This document shows, one piece after another, positions 11,095-22,149 of a DNA stretch of 64,000 nucleotides (position 1 is its first letter; each line of letters starts with the position of its first letter). A program made the translations under genes and the position numbers. Source of the DNA: Periplaneta americana (taxonomy: Eukaryota > Arthropoda > Insecta > Blattodea > Blattidae); assembly GCF_040183065.1 (NCBI RefSeq), contig NC_091124.1, forward strand, positions 99,404,501-99,468,500, read 5' to 3'. The notes under the pieces were generated by a model. It saw only the letters and a program-made list of their open reading frames with translations. It had not been told where the DNA came from and searched no databases.

Positions 11095-11395
11095 ACATCA
11101 AAATTAAACGTAGGCACCTGTGGCTTCCATCAATTTCCTCAAGCAGCCGGTAATGGAGTCCACAGTCTTCTGGAGAAAGTTGCGTGGGGCATTGGTGATA
11201 ATGCCCCGAATCTGTGCTTCCAATTCTTTATCGTCTCTGGACGGATTGTGGCATTCCTTCCTTTCTCCATATGGCACCATCTCGAACGAAAACAACGGAA
11301 TTCCACACTTCATAGCGAGCAGCAATCTGCACTCTCTCGCGAACAAATAGGTACTCGGCCATCTTTGTTATTGTTGCGCGAACCGCACCTCACGG
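11095..11395 (-). pseudogene. Mariner-like transposase C-terminal fragment
   Basis: The minus-strand frame contains AQIRGIITNAPRNFLQKTVD, then SITGCLRKLMEATGAYVEF, matching the usual C-terminal helix region of mariner/Tc3-like enzymes (I-NEI--IP---L---V-SF--RLRKCIEANG-HVE). The upstream part (FARECRLLLAMKC...) does not match the catalytic core, so the core is deleted or replaced. Inactive. Confidence 0.55.
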
Positions 11396-11777
11396 CCATC
11401 ATCTATATTACGGACGAGCAAAAGTTCAAACTCTATTTATTGATCTATATATACACACAATTTTCAGTATGGTTCCATCGATATTAAAAATACAGTACTA
11501 CAGCCGATTAATAATACCTAGTTACTTCCCGCCCGCATTGTATTTATGGCTATTCATAAAATATAGCATTGTTGCAGTGCTCAGAAACCTGACGTGATGG
11601 AAAAAATCTGATTACATATTCGTAATCAGCGCATCAGACTTGGTAATAATCAGCATTCTGTTTGTCGGCACAAAAAATGTTGTTGGCTAGTGTTATTAAA
11701 ACAGTAATAAAATAGAGAAGAGTAATTATATTTTCTCTCTTCCTTAAAACGAAAAAAAATAAATAAATAAAAATAAA

Positions 11778-11993
11778 AGCACTAATTGTGTTCGAACGCA
11801 CCAGCTCACAAATATCAGCCCGAAACGCGAACATTACGCTGTAACAGTAACACAGAGAACACTTTAACTGTAACTGTAGATATCAGGCAACGTGGTCCAA
11901 CAACATGTAACATCGCCTGTCTGCGAATTATAGCGGAGACACCCGAAGGGAATTTAGTTTCTAGAGAGCGGCCACTGTATCGTTTGAGAGCTA
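11778..11993 (-). repeat. Left-type arm of the CAGCTGTC element with tRNA-like module
   Basis: On the minus strand it matches 57947-58155: the TIR, GTGGCCGCTCTC, 'ttcccttcgggt', 'caggcgatgttacatgttg', 'cacgttgcctgatatctac', then a tRNA-like segment ending in the B-box-like GTGCGTTCGAACAC. It faces inward. Confidence 0.7.
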
Positions 11994-11999
11994 TAAAGC

Positions 12000-13335
12000 C
12001 GAGTGGTAACGAAACATGTGCTCCAATCGTTCATGGCCTTAGAACAGAAAATAATAATCGAATAGTATAAAACATTATAAATTTTATAACTCCCAATCTA
12101 AAATAATTTATCCACACATATAAAAATAACATACAAATTATGCAATTATGATTCTAACATATTAAAACAATAACAATGAACATTTCCATTTTATTACAAG
12201 AAATACTCGTTTCATGTACAGAGAAAATAAACAACAATATTTTTGTACTCTGAAGATATTCGTTCTAAGTCATAAGACGTTCCTGGAGAAAACCTAAAAT
12301 ATGACACAGTATTAATTTCTTACCATCATCAGTTGGAAACAACCTTGTAAATCTAATAATGTATGTCATATGTGGCACATAATACTAAACCGATAATTGT
12401 TTTCGAGAACATTTTTCATTTCTATTTTAATGACTGCTAGGAAGTTCGTATCATAATTCCGATGTTGAACTTTGACTGTATCGCAACCGAATGCATAGCA
12501 GCACGAGACGTCAACATCTAACGAAGAATAATCCGGGAAGAAATAACACGTTACACATTCCTGTTTGCATAATTATTTAATAACAGACGGGTTTACTGTT
12601 TTGGAATATGCATAATATTAACACTACGTAAATAGTACAATAATAACTGAATAGCTCATTTGGTTCAGAACCTAAACTATTGATATAAATTAACAATATT
12701 ATTCAGACTATTCACGACTGTACACAGCTCCACAGAGTGATACTATGCGTTGTTTATGTGAACTGCGTATCGTCTGTAGCGAGCGGGCGCGGGTGACATG
12801 TTTACTCCTCGCTGTACTCTACTGAAATCTACTGTTTTGGTATGAACTTCCTGCCTATGCTGATAACAGATTGATCCCTAATGCACTTTCAAGACAGCCA
12901 CAGTTTTACTACGCTGCCTCCTAGAGACTGCAAATGCAATCAAGTTATAACCCGGATGGAAATGCATGCAGTAACAGCTTGCAGCAGTACTTCCATCTAG
13001 CGATCGTTACCAAAAAATAATTTTAGACAGTGGAGATCCTAGCGGTTGTTCTCTTTTATATGTTGCCATTTCATAACATGGAAATAGCCAATCTGATATA
13101 TATGTGATCAGAACTTTTACTAAGCACTGGATTATTTTGCAAGGTTTTGTACTTACGTCATTGCTTTGCAATGCTGGTCCAGGAGACATAAATTTATTGT
13201 GGGCCATATTTTTACCCGTTGAGATGAAGCACCCTTCCGTCAATGATGTCATAATAGGATCTTCTGGCACACCATTCCATGTCACACAACTCAACTTTCC
13301 TTTGTAACTAATTCCACAAATCACTCAATTTTATA
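12000..13335. other. Intergenic, nothing recognised
   Basis: No transposase, reverse transcriptase or repeat signature found. Overlapping open frames on both strands at 13007-13324 have no recognisable domain and look like chance. Confidence 0.5.
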
Positions 13336-13339
13336 ACAA

Positions 13340-13497
13340 ATCTACTGACGCTGCCTCTACATAAATGTTCACCTTCCGCGGTTAAAACTGCACACTTCAA
13401 TTATGCGTAACGGAACGGAATTCTGATGTTTCATCCTTCTTTAGCTAATTTCATATTGCGGAAAAAATGTCCCTCGATCCATATGAATTTCCGGTAA
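13340..13497 (+). repeat. Dispersed repeat F, copy 1
   Basis: The sequence 'tgcctctacataaatg', 'ccgcggttaaa', 'ctaatttcatatt' recurs in the same order and orientation at 15165-15321. No coding or promoter features visible. Confidence 0.75.
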
Positions 13498-13499
13498 TT

Positions 13500-14135
13500 T
13501 TAAAGATACGTTGGAAAGTTATGATGTTATAGATGACGTCACAAAATAGTTATAATAGATTTGTACTGCCATGTGGCTTTTTAAAATTGACGATTTCGTT
13601 ACATATTTATAGAGCTAATGCCATTAAATTAAGCGTATATAATATTTAGTACTCACCATTCTGTTGTATTCATCAAGCACTTAGACTATTCCTTCACTGT
13701 TATAAGCTGTAACTATGCTTAAATTAATTTCAGTATTTATGAAGTCATTCCACGAAGCCAACATTATTAAGCACGATGTTTTGTAGAATTGAAAATTTAC
13801 TATCTTCAAACCAAGTGTTCTTTGTAATAGCAGTCATTTTCTTACACTCACTACACTATAATTCGAAACGAAAATTCACTTTTGATGATCGTTCATAAGT
13901 TTTAAATTTCACTTGTTTTTCACTATGGACACAATTCTTTGGTTCTCCCGATAGAAGTAAGTTATACTGTCTATAAAACCAAATATGTTTTCTATAGTAC
14001 CTAGTGATGGTATTACATGTATCCACGTTAACGTGTGTTGAGATATTTATTTTAAGAGATATTTAAGAGAGAGAGCAGCCATTAAACAAAATATTGCAAT
14101 AGGCTTAGTCAAACATAAAACTATAAACTTCGTAA
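13500..14135. other. Intergenic, nothing recognised
   Basis: AT-rich; no supported feature. Confidence 0.5.
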
Positions 14136-14139
14136 CTAT

Positions 14140-14585
14140 TTTAAAGTATAAGATCTAATTTATCAGCCATTTCAAACCCATTAATATTATAAAATGATTT
14201 TTTCAATACTCTCTTAAATTTATTAATACTACAGGATGCTGCACTCGGGGGAAGTATATTAAATAGCTTAATTCCAACAGCCCTATGGTTATAATAGTTT
14301 TGAACTTTAGCTAATCTAGTGTATCAACACGATTTCCTTTTCTAGTGTTAGGCCTATACTTATGTACATCACCTCTCAAATTGAATGTATTATAATTCTC
14401 CCTAACAAAACAACAAACTGTAAAAAATGTAAAGGTAAAGTACAGTCATTATTTTCAACCTTGAAAATACCTCCTACAGGAGTCTGTTTGCTTAATCCTC
14501 GTTATACATCTTACAGCATTTTTCTGCCATAAGAAAGCCCCAGTTGAATTGCCCCATAGGAGAATCCCATATGTTAACTGTGAAT
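14140..14585 (-). pseudogene. LINE reverse transcriptase C-terminal fragment
   Basis: The minus strand reads LLWGNSTGAFLWQKNAVRCI, then TRIKQTDSCRRYF, and after breaks VGIKLFNILPPSAASCSINK followed by FKRVLKKSFYNINGF. This order (LWGNS..F..QK.AVR..., then G.KLFN.LP......FK..LK..F) is the conserved tail after the polymerase domain in many arthropod Jockey/CR1-group LINEs. The polymerase core is absent, so this is a 5'-truncated dead copy. The clade cannot be settled from the tail alone. Confidence 0.6.
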
Positions 14586-14855
14586 GATAAAACGAAAAGT
14601 ATGCATGCAATACTAAATTGGTTTGTATGTTTTGAACACACTTTCACTAGTATCGATATGATAGTTCTTGCCACAGTACACGTATACATGGAAGTAATGT
14701 CTGCTACGTACTATCAATAAGTAGGAATTTATAAGCTCTCGATCTATTAGGGACTGCGTATACTGCCATCTATTGTTTTGTTTATAGACTATTATCATAG
14801 AATTAGTTGTTATAATTCTACAGATAGATGATTTTGACGGTTTATTCACAACCAT

Positions 14856-14927
14856 TCTCCTTGGCTTAATGGCTAAAGTGTCATACAAATAATGAGATGT
14901 AAAGGTTCTTGGATCGAGTCCCAACGT
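14856..14927 (+). repeat. tRNA-like module
   Basis: CTTGGCTTAATGGCTAAAG (A-box-like) and CTTGGATCGAGTCCCAACG (B-box-like) lie at tRNA spacing. No convincing acceptor stem; it is probably a SINE head or the same class of module seen in the TIR elements. Confidence 0.45.
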
Positions 14928-15164
14928 CTGCAGTGGTGAGTAAAATAAATAACATAAAATGTAGTATAGCTGATATAGATAATTAGAGTGTAAGATATTT
15001 TAAGACTGAAAAGAGAAAAAGAAAACGAAAGAAGAGAAAGATAGGAGTATAGGAAACTAAGGCGAGAGAGAGAGATTTTAATTAAATACTTATATTTAGG
15101 TAGTATTGACATCATACTTTTCATCGTATCTTTAAAATTACCCACTCACCTTATGACAACTATA

Positions 15165-15321
15165 CTGTCTCTGCCTCTACATAAATGCTCACTCTCCGCG
15201 GTTAAACTACACTCTTTCATGTCTCGTTCAATTGCGCGTAACAGAATTCTAGTGTTTCGTCCTTCCTTGCCTAATTTCATATTACAGGACAAATTTCCCT
15301 GGATTAATATAAATTTCCTTC
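15165..15321 (+). repeat. Dispersed repeat F, copy 2
   Basis: Second copy of the repeat at 13340-13497, in the same orientation, with scattered substitutions and an extra 'atgtctcgttcaattgc' segment. Confidence 0.75.
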
Positions 15322-15689
15322 TTTTCACACCATTAGCATAGTCTGGTATATACAGTCAGGAAGCTTGAGTTGTGAGGGAGCTAGGAACAATAGACTGTGC
15401 CGGTACCAGTGGCGGCTTGTGGGTATTGAATTCAGGGGGGCTGCATACAATATAAAACCATGCAACTTACCTTATTTAAAGATTAGTTCCAAGCGCCTTG
15501 TCTTGTAAGTTGCAAACTTTTGAATCATCTTATTAAAATCCGATATATCGTTTAACATAGTCTTTACAATGGAAAACATAGCTAAGTAGTTCTGAGACAG
15601 GATTTCACTCTATTCAAACACGAAAAGCAACGTTCTGGTTCGGAAATTGTCATTGGTATGGTGGTAGTAGTTTCACAACTTCTGAAAAT

Positions 15690-16570
15690 TAGGCCTGCAA
15701 GTTCTCAAATAGAAGAAACTGCAAGAGCTTGAATGCGTCACTGATATTTCTGAATTCTTGTCCCTGATACAACACAGTGAGTTACCTTCTTAGTTTGTCT
15801 TTATCGAACATTAGAAAAAGCTTCACACATACATTTAGATCATTTTCAGGAAATGAGCTTTTGTAGCATTCAAATTTTTCTTGACACAGAAGAGAAGATA
15901 ATATCAGACGATCTATGAAGTGGAATCCGGTGTTAACTTGTGTGGTAATGAGGTCACACACTTCCTTGGCTGCCGCAACCCTTGCCTGAATCCCTTTGAA
16001 CTTACGACGCTTTTTATGGTTTTCATTTTCACAGATCTCGCTGCTCAACTGTGCACTGTTCCGTATGACATTAACAAAGCTTGATATGCAGAGTCGGCCT
16101 CGGTAGCATAGTCGGTTGCGGGTTCGATCCTGGTTCAGGTCGATGGCATTTAAGTGTGTTTAAATGAGACAGGCTCACGTCAGTAGATTTACTGGCATTT
16201 AAAAGAATCCTGCGAGACAAAATTCCGGCACACCGGCGACGCTGATATAACCCCTGCAGTTGCGAGTGTCGTTAAATAAACCATAATTTAATTTTTGATA
16301 TGCAGATTTGGACCTTAGAAATATCTAACTGGCGATGTTGTAGTTGGTTGCATAATATATCTACATGATACATCAATAAATAAAAAAAAAAAACTGAACC
16401 AGAAATTGAATTCAGAACCTTCAAGAGCACGCACCAGGGCGCTTGCCTCATTTATTGTGATGTTGTTAGATGTTTCAGATTCCATTATGGTTTGAAAACA
16501 TTCTAGCAATGGCTCCTTCTTCTCATGAACAACATTTACTGTTCTTATTTTAAAACTCCATCTTGTTGCC
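15690..16570 (-). pseudogene. hAT transposase, broken and SINE-interrupted
   Basis: Minus-strand blocks in order: AGATRWSFKIRTVNVVHEKK (a hAT RW motif), PLLECFQTIMESETSN, NEASALVRALEGSEFNFWFS, then on the other side of the SINE KFKGIQARVAAAKEVCDLIT, LILSSLLCQEKFECYKSSFP, and finally LTVLYQGQEFRNISDAFKLL. The order and motifs fit the C-terminal half of hAT enzymes related to ZMYM/DUF4371-type proteins. The BED finger and the terminal LCE dimerisation block are not readable. The SINE at 16093-16294 and stops inactivate it. Confidence 0.8.
16093..16294 (+). mobile_element. tRNA-derived SINE, family D, full copy
   Basis: The head 'tcggtagcatagtcggttg' with B-box-like GGGTTCGATCCTGG is followed by a body ending 'cgttaaataaaccataattt'. 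It is flanked by a perfect 12-bp duplication, ttgatatgcaga (16081-16092 and 16295-16306). The head is shortened between the A and B boxes compared with a tRNA. It interrupts the hAT transposase, so it is younger than that element. Tails of the same family occur at 2722 and about 36665. Confidence 0.88.
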
Positions 16571-17189
16571 CCAGCTGATGAAATTGTCTTTGAAACACAT
16601 TAATCTAACACAGACTGTGTGGAGATCGAAAGAAGAAAGCAGGGATACTGAATAAATCAGAAAAAATATGCGAGCCTTTGTATTATGTTTAGTGGCTCAT
16701 TCCATTATGAGATTCAACTGATGGGCACTTAATTTCACATTTCTCCTGAATTGTTAAGGTACTGAACTGAATAGACGGTAAATATTGTACAGAATTAAAC
16801 AATGTCGCACTTGTTATATTCACAACATTAAAGAAGATGTATTTAAAACTGAGCGCCTGGAAACTCTGGATTCATGGCCAGGGGTAGCAGGGGGAGGGGT
16901 AAAACTAATTCGCAAAGCATCCGAGACGAGACTCGCAGCTCCAGGGGAGGAAGTGGCTTCACCCATAGCCCTCGTCTCTGGCTTCGCTCTGGCAGCACCA
17001 GGGGAGGAAGTGACTTCACTAATGATTGCGTGCATATCAATGAGAGCGAAATTAAAAAAAATTCGAGCCGCTAAATAGAGACTGCACAATAAATATATTT
17101 CACAACATAAAACGAGACAAGAGTCACAAATGTCTGGGGGTGCTGCAGCTCCGCAGCCCCTCTTCGAAAGCCGCCCCTGGCCGGTACTA

Positions 17190-17810
17190 TTCCGCATTGT
17201 CTGTAATGAGGCGATATTAGCGATCCTAGTGGGTACCAACTATCTATGGATGCATATTTACTACGTATTGAGCTTCGTGACTGTATATACAGGGACATCA
17301 TTTTATTTTTACTTCAATTTTTATTGTACCTGAGTTTTTGAATGTACTTCACTCCCACCCCTTCTACTAAGGAAGTTCCAACTCCACACAGAACCAAGAC
17401 CGCAGATAGTAAGCAGTACTGAGTTACTGAGTATAGTACGTTCCAGAAATATGTTCGCGTTTTCCAGTGACGAAAGAGCTTTCAATATTGAATCATATTT
17501 TCGCACAGGTACTGTCCGTTTGCTACGTCGCATCCCGATTTCCCCCACCTGCTTCTGCTCGCCCCTCTGTAAAAGCTGGGCTGTCTTAGCTCTTTTTTGA
17601 AAACATTAATTTCTCTTAGGAATTGGACGTTTACGTAATATTATACAGCTGTTTAATTTAACTTAAATAAAAGGGCCTCGTTAAGTAATTAACTGTCACG
17701 TGATTTCCTCCCTTTCTACAATCCTGTGGCATAACCACTTGGACGGACAGTAGATAGCATGTCTGAGTAATTTTATATTTTCGGGTCGGGCAGAAGTGAA
17801 GATTGAATTC
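17190..17810. other. Intergenic, nothing recognised
   Basis: Short open frames only, without domains; no repeat partner found in this window. Confidence 0.45.
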
Positions 17811-18368
17811 ACAGTACGTAGAGTAGGTACAGAATTATTTCAACATGAGTTACTAGTACGAAGGACGAAACTGGCAATTGGAATTAGATGCAACAGTCTA
17901 TAGTTCGATAATATGCACAAAAGAACTGAAGCCTGTATCGAAATGAACGGCCACCATTTTCAAAATTGTGTTTAAATATTCATATTATGATTATTTTTCA
18001 ATTTAACTTCTTTCTCTATATTGTACGCTAATGTGTTGTAGACAGAATACACTGCATAATGAATACGTTCGCATGGATAACTCACTTTGTGAGTAAAAAC
18101 ACTTATTCTTAATACAGTACTGTACTTTGATTAAAGAAAAACCTAATGAAAATGATCAAAGTCAAAATCGCGATATTTCCTAGTTTTCGTAAATGGATGA
18201 ACTACTTTTCTTCCATCCTACACCTAGTAGAGTGATTTGTGTTTTACGCCAGTATCATCGAACTCCAGTCTTGGAGGGGGGAGCAAGCGGTGTTTCCGGT
18301 TTCTCTAAAGGTATAGACAGGTTAATATTAAAAATGTTAGTAAAAATAAAATGATGTCCCTGTATTAG
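17811..18368. repeat. Right copy of the 0.6-kb direct repeat
   Basis: Aligns with 1-596 in the same orientation. It lacks about a dozen bases near its start (the 'agatactcttttatag' region of the left copy) and a short block near 18300, and carries scattered substitutions. Confidence 0.8.
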
Positions 18369-18559
18369 ACTGTACCATTAGTATATGAATCAGGTCTCAA
18401 ATGATTTCTTTCAACTACATTTCGTGTTGTAGTATATAGCACGTTGGATAAGTCCATACAGACCCACAACTGAAATGCAATCGAATTCGAACTACAGTAA
18501 AGGCAAGTGAAACAAAGTTGACACTAAGTCAAATGTAAGTATAGGATAAGATAGAGATA

Positions 18560-18695
18560 AAGAGAAGAGAAGAGAAGAGAAGAGAAGAGAAGAGAAGAGA
18601 AGAGAAGAGAAGAGAAGAGAAGAGAAGAGAAGAGAAGAGAAGAGAAGAGAAGAGAAGAGAAGAGAAGAGAAGAGAAGAGAAGAGAAGAGAAGAGG
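18560..18695. repeat. (AGAGA)n pentanucleotide microsatellite
   Basis: About 27 near-perfect units. Its open frame on the minus strand (repeated LLFSS) is an artefact of the repeat. Confidence 0.97.
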
Positions 18696-18699
18696 AATA

Positions 18700-20040
18700 T
18701 TACATTTTGTTTCTTCGTCCTTCCACTTTATTTTTATTGACGTCTCCACACATGAACCCTCTAGTTCTCACGTTTCCCTTTATTGTGTATTATCGCTTGG
18801 CCATTGCAATGTACACAATTAATTGCCTATATTAATTACATACCTACTTTATTTTCAGGAAGGAAACTTTGAAATATTCTGGCTCCCATACTGCTGTTAT
18901 CACACCAGTTTAGAAATCTCACTTCCCTCTTCATTGTTCTGTTTACCATTATGCGCTTTAACCCAGGGTTTTTCCAGCGAATGGGGATTACAAAGAATGG
19001 ACACTGAGCGAATTTTCCTGTGTTTTGTTTCTCTATGCGCCGGCGTTTATTTCCACTTTCAAGCGCTAGAGTTTAGTGTAATCGAGCACACGTTAAGATA
19101 ATAATTGAGGGTTGGCTGCAGGAAAGGCACTTCTCTGAAAAGCAAGTTTTGAGAAAATTGTTGTTGAAAATTCAAATCGTAATAATGTTAACTATGCATG
19201 CCTTTACATTTTGGGTACTCTTGACCTCTATGATCACAGTATTGAACTACAACTTGGTGATCATATGCATAACAGATCAGAGAACACAATAAAGCGTTTT
19301 ACTCAAAAAGGGCACATCTTCTAAAATGTCCTTCTTGCACCCACCCCTCAATTGAGTATAGAGTTGAGACACAGGATCCAAACATCGCCAACCTTATTGC
19401 ACAATCCAGTAATGCTTTGCTTCAAATAAATTCAAGGTAACACCTTTTCCTTATTTCTCAGTGACAAACTAATTGTAATAATATTTTTTATATTTTATAT
19501 ATAATAAATTATATTATAAAATAATATAATACATTATAAAATTACAGTATGTATCAAATTCGTTTAATATTTGTATGCAATATAATATACCGTACGTATA
19601 TAGTTTTACTTCTCATAGGAGTTTTGTTTTTCCATTTTCAGCGCTGTCAAATCATTACATATTTTAATTGTTGTTGGGGTCAACGTCTCAACTCTCAATA
19701 CAAAGGAAATCTAGAGTCTACACATTACAGTTAATGACGGATTTATTATTTCATCGGTACAATTTATTTTATTTGAGTACATAATGTACTAATTGTATGT
19801 GTTATATTTCCGCTGTGTCGACTGCTAGCTGGTGTGATGTCAGTGCCAACTTCTGGGAGAAAGCAGAATCTCACGCTCAAACTGGTTTGAAGATCAATGA
19901 AATCAGTCCTGCTACATCAAGGATACCGACGCGAAGTGTCCATTCTGTATAATTATCTAAACGATGAGTTTTCCACCTTATCCGACATGTGGTACACTAA
20001 AGGTGTAACTTAAAATCCCGCGGCATACTCATATAATCTA
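18700..20040. other. Intergenic, nothing recognised
   Basis: Includes an AT-rich stretch at 19480-19545. A region around 19300-19430 gives a plus-strand reading with CPSCTHPSIEYRVETQDPN, which could be a faint retroelement or zinc-ribbon relic, but it is not supported well enough to name. Confidence 0.4.
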
Positions 20041-20043
20041 AAC

Positions 20044-20503
20044 CAGTAGTTCCCAACCAATGGAGAATTTTGAGAGCTTTAGGAGGGAATGTGTTTACTC
20101 AATGTTGACTTCTGCTGCGTTCGTTGAACCTTGACTCTTGTTTTTTATTGGATTATTTTAAGACGTTGTATCAACATCTCAGTTTATTTAGCTTTCGAAT
20201 GAAATGAAGATCATAATGCCGGTGAAATGAGTCCAGGGCCTAGCACCGTACTGGGTTGAGGGAAAATCTCGAAAAAACCTCAACCAGGTAACTTGCCGCG
20301 AACCGGGATTCGAGCCCGTGCCACCTGGTTTAGCGGTCAGACGCGCTAACCATTACTCAACAGGTTTGTCTCTTGTGGTTTCACTATTTTTATTACTCTT
20401 TCACTTTAATTTTTCCAAGTTTTGCTACAACCTTTACTGTTTTCATTTTGTCGCGGCACACCAGCACATTAGTGTGCCGCGGAATACCGGTTGAAAATGG
20501 CTG
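20044..20503. mobile_element. Non-autonomous hAT element (MITE-like) containing a SINE
   Basis: The left end is CAGTAGTTCCCAACCAATGG; the right end on the minus strand is CAGCCATTTTCAACCGGT, followed by a GCGGCACAC palindrome. Both fit the CAG-N-TTCTCAACC class of hAT termini. The flanking octamers atctaaac and ctctaacc match at 6 of 8 positions, consistent with an aged hAT duplication. Without the inserted SINE the element is only about 230 bp and cannot encode a transposase. Confidence 0.65.
20142..20369 (-). mobile_element. tRNA-derived SINE, family B
   Basis: On the minus strand: an A-box-like TAATGGTTAGCGCGTCTGACC, a B-box-like GGGCTCGAATCCCGG, then a body with GGTTGAGGTTTTTTCGAGA and the family tail 'gttgatacaacgtcttaaaataat'. 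Short flanking repeats (ctcttgt at 20135-20141 and 20370-20376) suggest an old duplication. It lies inside the hAT MITE. Confidence 0.85.
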
Positions 20504-20509
20504 CTCTAA

Positions 20510-21590
20510 CCTATACAATTGAGTGATGTCTACGAGAGCTGTAGATCGCAGTCTTATTTCTTCAGTTGCATGACACCAACTGTTTGAGTAACGTTTACTT
20601 CGATATAAGTAGATCAAAATAACCTAAGTCTAGACGCAGAGTATTTTTGTTAGTAAATATGGAAAGGGAAAGAAATGGAGATTTTTAATTGCAATGAAAA
20701 TTTTCGAATACTTTGATGAAGCCCTGTGAAAAAGTGTTCTCTGTTAAGCACACAGAGTGGTAACTACCAACTAAAACTATTCGAATTGTAAAACGTTACA
20801 GTACTAGCAACACGAGATTAAACAGTGATACATGTTACTGCGAGGAACTGTGTACGAGAATCAGCCTGTTCGTAGAGGACAGGCTTGCAGAACTGGGCGA
20901 CAATTGTTGCGTTACGTCACTCATCGGAATACGTCACTCACCCCTTCCTTCCACCCCCGCGTAATTGACTTGGTAGGGGAGGGGATTTATATTCAGTGTC
21001 TGTGTTATGTGATTGCGTACGGGCCAAAGATACGTCATTCAACGCCGGTGGACTGCAGACGGGGAACCAACGCTTTCCCCATGCTTTCCGTCCCTCTCTC
21101 GCCAGTTCTGTATCCCTGGTATAGGATGACAGGCTACAGTAATGTCTGTCGGAAGGCTGCAGACGAACAGATCAATAATGCAAATTATTCTTCTCCAAAA
21201 TTTCAAATTGTTTAATAATAGAGTTCTTATCTACGACTGACTATTTGGCATAATTGTATTATTTTAATATTTAATATTAAAAAAAACATTAAATGTGAAA
21301 ATTGAAAGTACCTCTGACGTCTGTTAAGGGCCAAGTTCATAGCACAAAACTATTTAAGTAGGTCGTGTATTATAATACATATTTTCTAATGATTGTGCAT
21401 CTATTTTGTAAGTATTGTGTAAATTAGTTACCACAAAAACTTTTTCAACTTCCTTGAATATTTATACAGCAACCAATAATCAGTATTTTTTATTCAGGTA
21501 TTGTAATTAAATACTGTTTAAACTGTAATATCGAAATACAGTTTCGTTTATATTGCATATTTTATTAATTTACACCGCTGAAGCTGCTAC
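20510..21590. other. Unassigned, with a locally GC-rich island
   Basis: 20840-21140 is clearly more GC-rich than its surroundings and keeps a 127-codon plus-strand frame open (20832-21215). The peptide shows no domain, repeat or splice context. It might be part of an unrecognised repeat. Confidence 0.35.
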
Positions 21591-21600
21591 TGCTACTGCC

Positions 21601-21677
<77 letters not shown>

Positions 21678-21680
21678 TTA
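21601..21680. repeat. (TAA)n microsatellite
   Basis: About 26 units, mostly perfect, fading into TACTAA/TATTAA at the right. No LINE 3' sequence is obvious next to it. Confidence 0.95.
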
Positions 21681-21684
21681 ATGA

Positions 21685-22145
21685 GTACAGTTTAAAAAAA
21701 ATGTTCCCAGGAAACATATTATTCCTCTTTTTTTCAATTGTAAATTTACACGTTATTAAATTACCCTTTTTAATTGTTCAGACGTAATTAATTATTGCAT
21801 TCTTACTAATACTTCTCTAATACTTTATGTGAAACTTAATTGATATTTGTTGCAATTTTCCCTATTTATATTGATTGCATGATCTTCTATTTTTTTCTGT
21901 ATTCTTTCTACATTTGGTAACAATAGTTCAAATTTTTAGATTGTTAATTTGTTATTTTTTAATATTTCGAAAAATTGTCATTTTATATATAATAGCTATT
22001 TAATAAATTTAATTTTATATATCAGAGTTGAGTTAATACATGTGATGTATATTATTTTAATGCAATATTCCTGGAAATGTAAAGAAGCAGGTATTGAATT
22101 TAAAACTATCCTGCAAGATAATACTATATTCAAATTTTAACACAT
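21685..22145. other. Intergenic, nothing recognised
   Basis: Very AT-rich; no supported feature. Confidence 0.5.
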
Positions 22146-22149
22146 GTAC

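Larger units (their letters stand above)
5496..11993 (-). mobile_element. Candidate composite TIR element, copy 1
   Basis: At 5496 (after TA) the plus strand starts CAGCTGTCAAAAAGAAAGTG, and at 11993 (before TA) the minus strand starts TAGCTCTCAAACGATACAGT. Both continue into GGCCGC. The 5496 side carries the same arm as 60590-60784, and the 11993 side the same arm as 57947-58155. The arms are therefore paired as in copy 2 but in reverse orientation. The interior has been filled by other insertions: a second TIR element, a BED-finger fragment, Tc1/mariner fossils and a decayed gene. Joining the two ends into one element is inference; they could be independent solo ends. Confidence 0.4.
15407..17179 (-). 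mobile_element. hAT transposon with 8-bp target site duplication
   Basis: The ends are CAGTGGCGGCTTGTGGG (left) and CAGGGGCGGCTTTCG (right, minus strand), typical hAT termini. They are flanked by a perfect 8-bp duplication, gccggtac, at 15399-15406 and 17180-17187. Inside is a broken transposase on the minus strand and an inserted SINE. The element is 1.77 kb, short for an autonomous hAT, so it is deleted as well as mutated. The perfect duplication shows that both ends belong to one insertion event. Confidence 0.88.

Noticed and set aside
13007-13324. 105-codon frame as a gene
   Set aside because: It has an equally long antisense partner, no recognisable domain, and no splice or promoter context.
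16785-17301. Overlapping frames on both strands near the right end of the hAT element
   Set aside because: They lie in non-coding subterminal hAT sequence with a ~53-bp imperfect duplication ('ccaggggaggaagtg'); no domain and no consistent frame.
1-18368. LTR retrotransposon bounded by the direct repeats
   Set aside because: No gag-pol, primer-binding site or polypurine tract was seen between them, and 17 kb is too long for a typical LTR element; kept only as a direct repeat.
18492-18749. Open frame with repeated LLFSS
   Set aside because: Produced by the (AGAGA)n microsatellite.
20832-21215. GC-rich 127-codon frame as a host exon
   Set aside because: No plausible splice sites, no domain and no codon pattern that I could defend.
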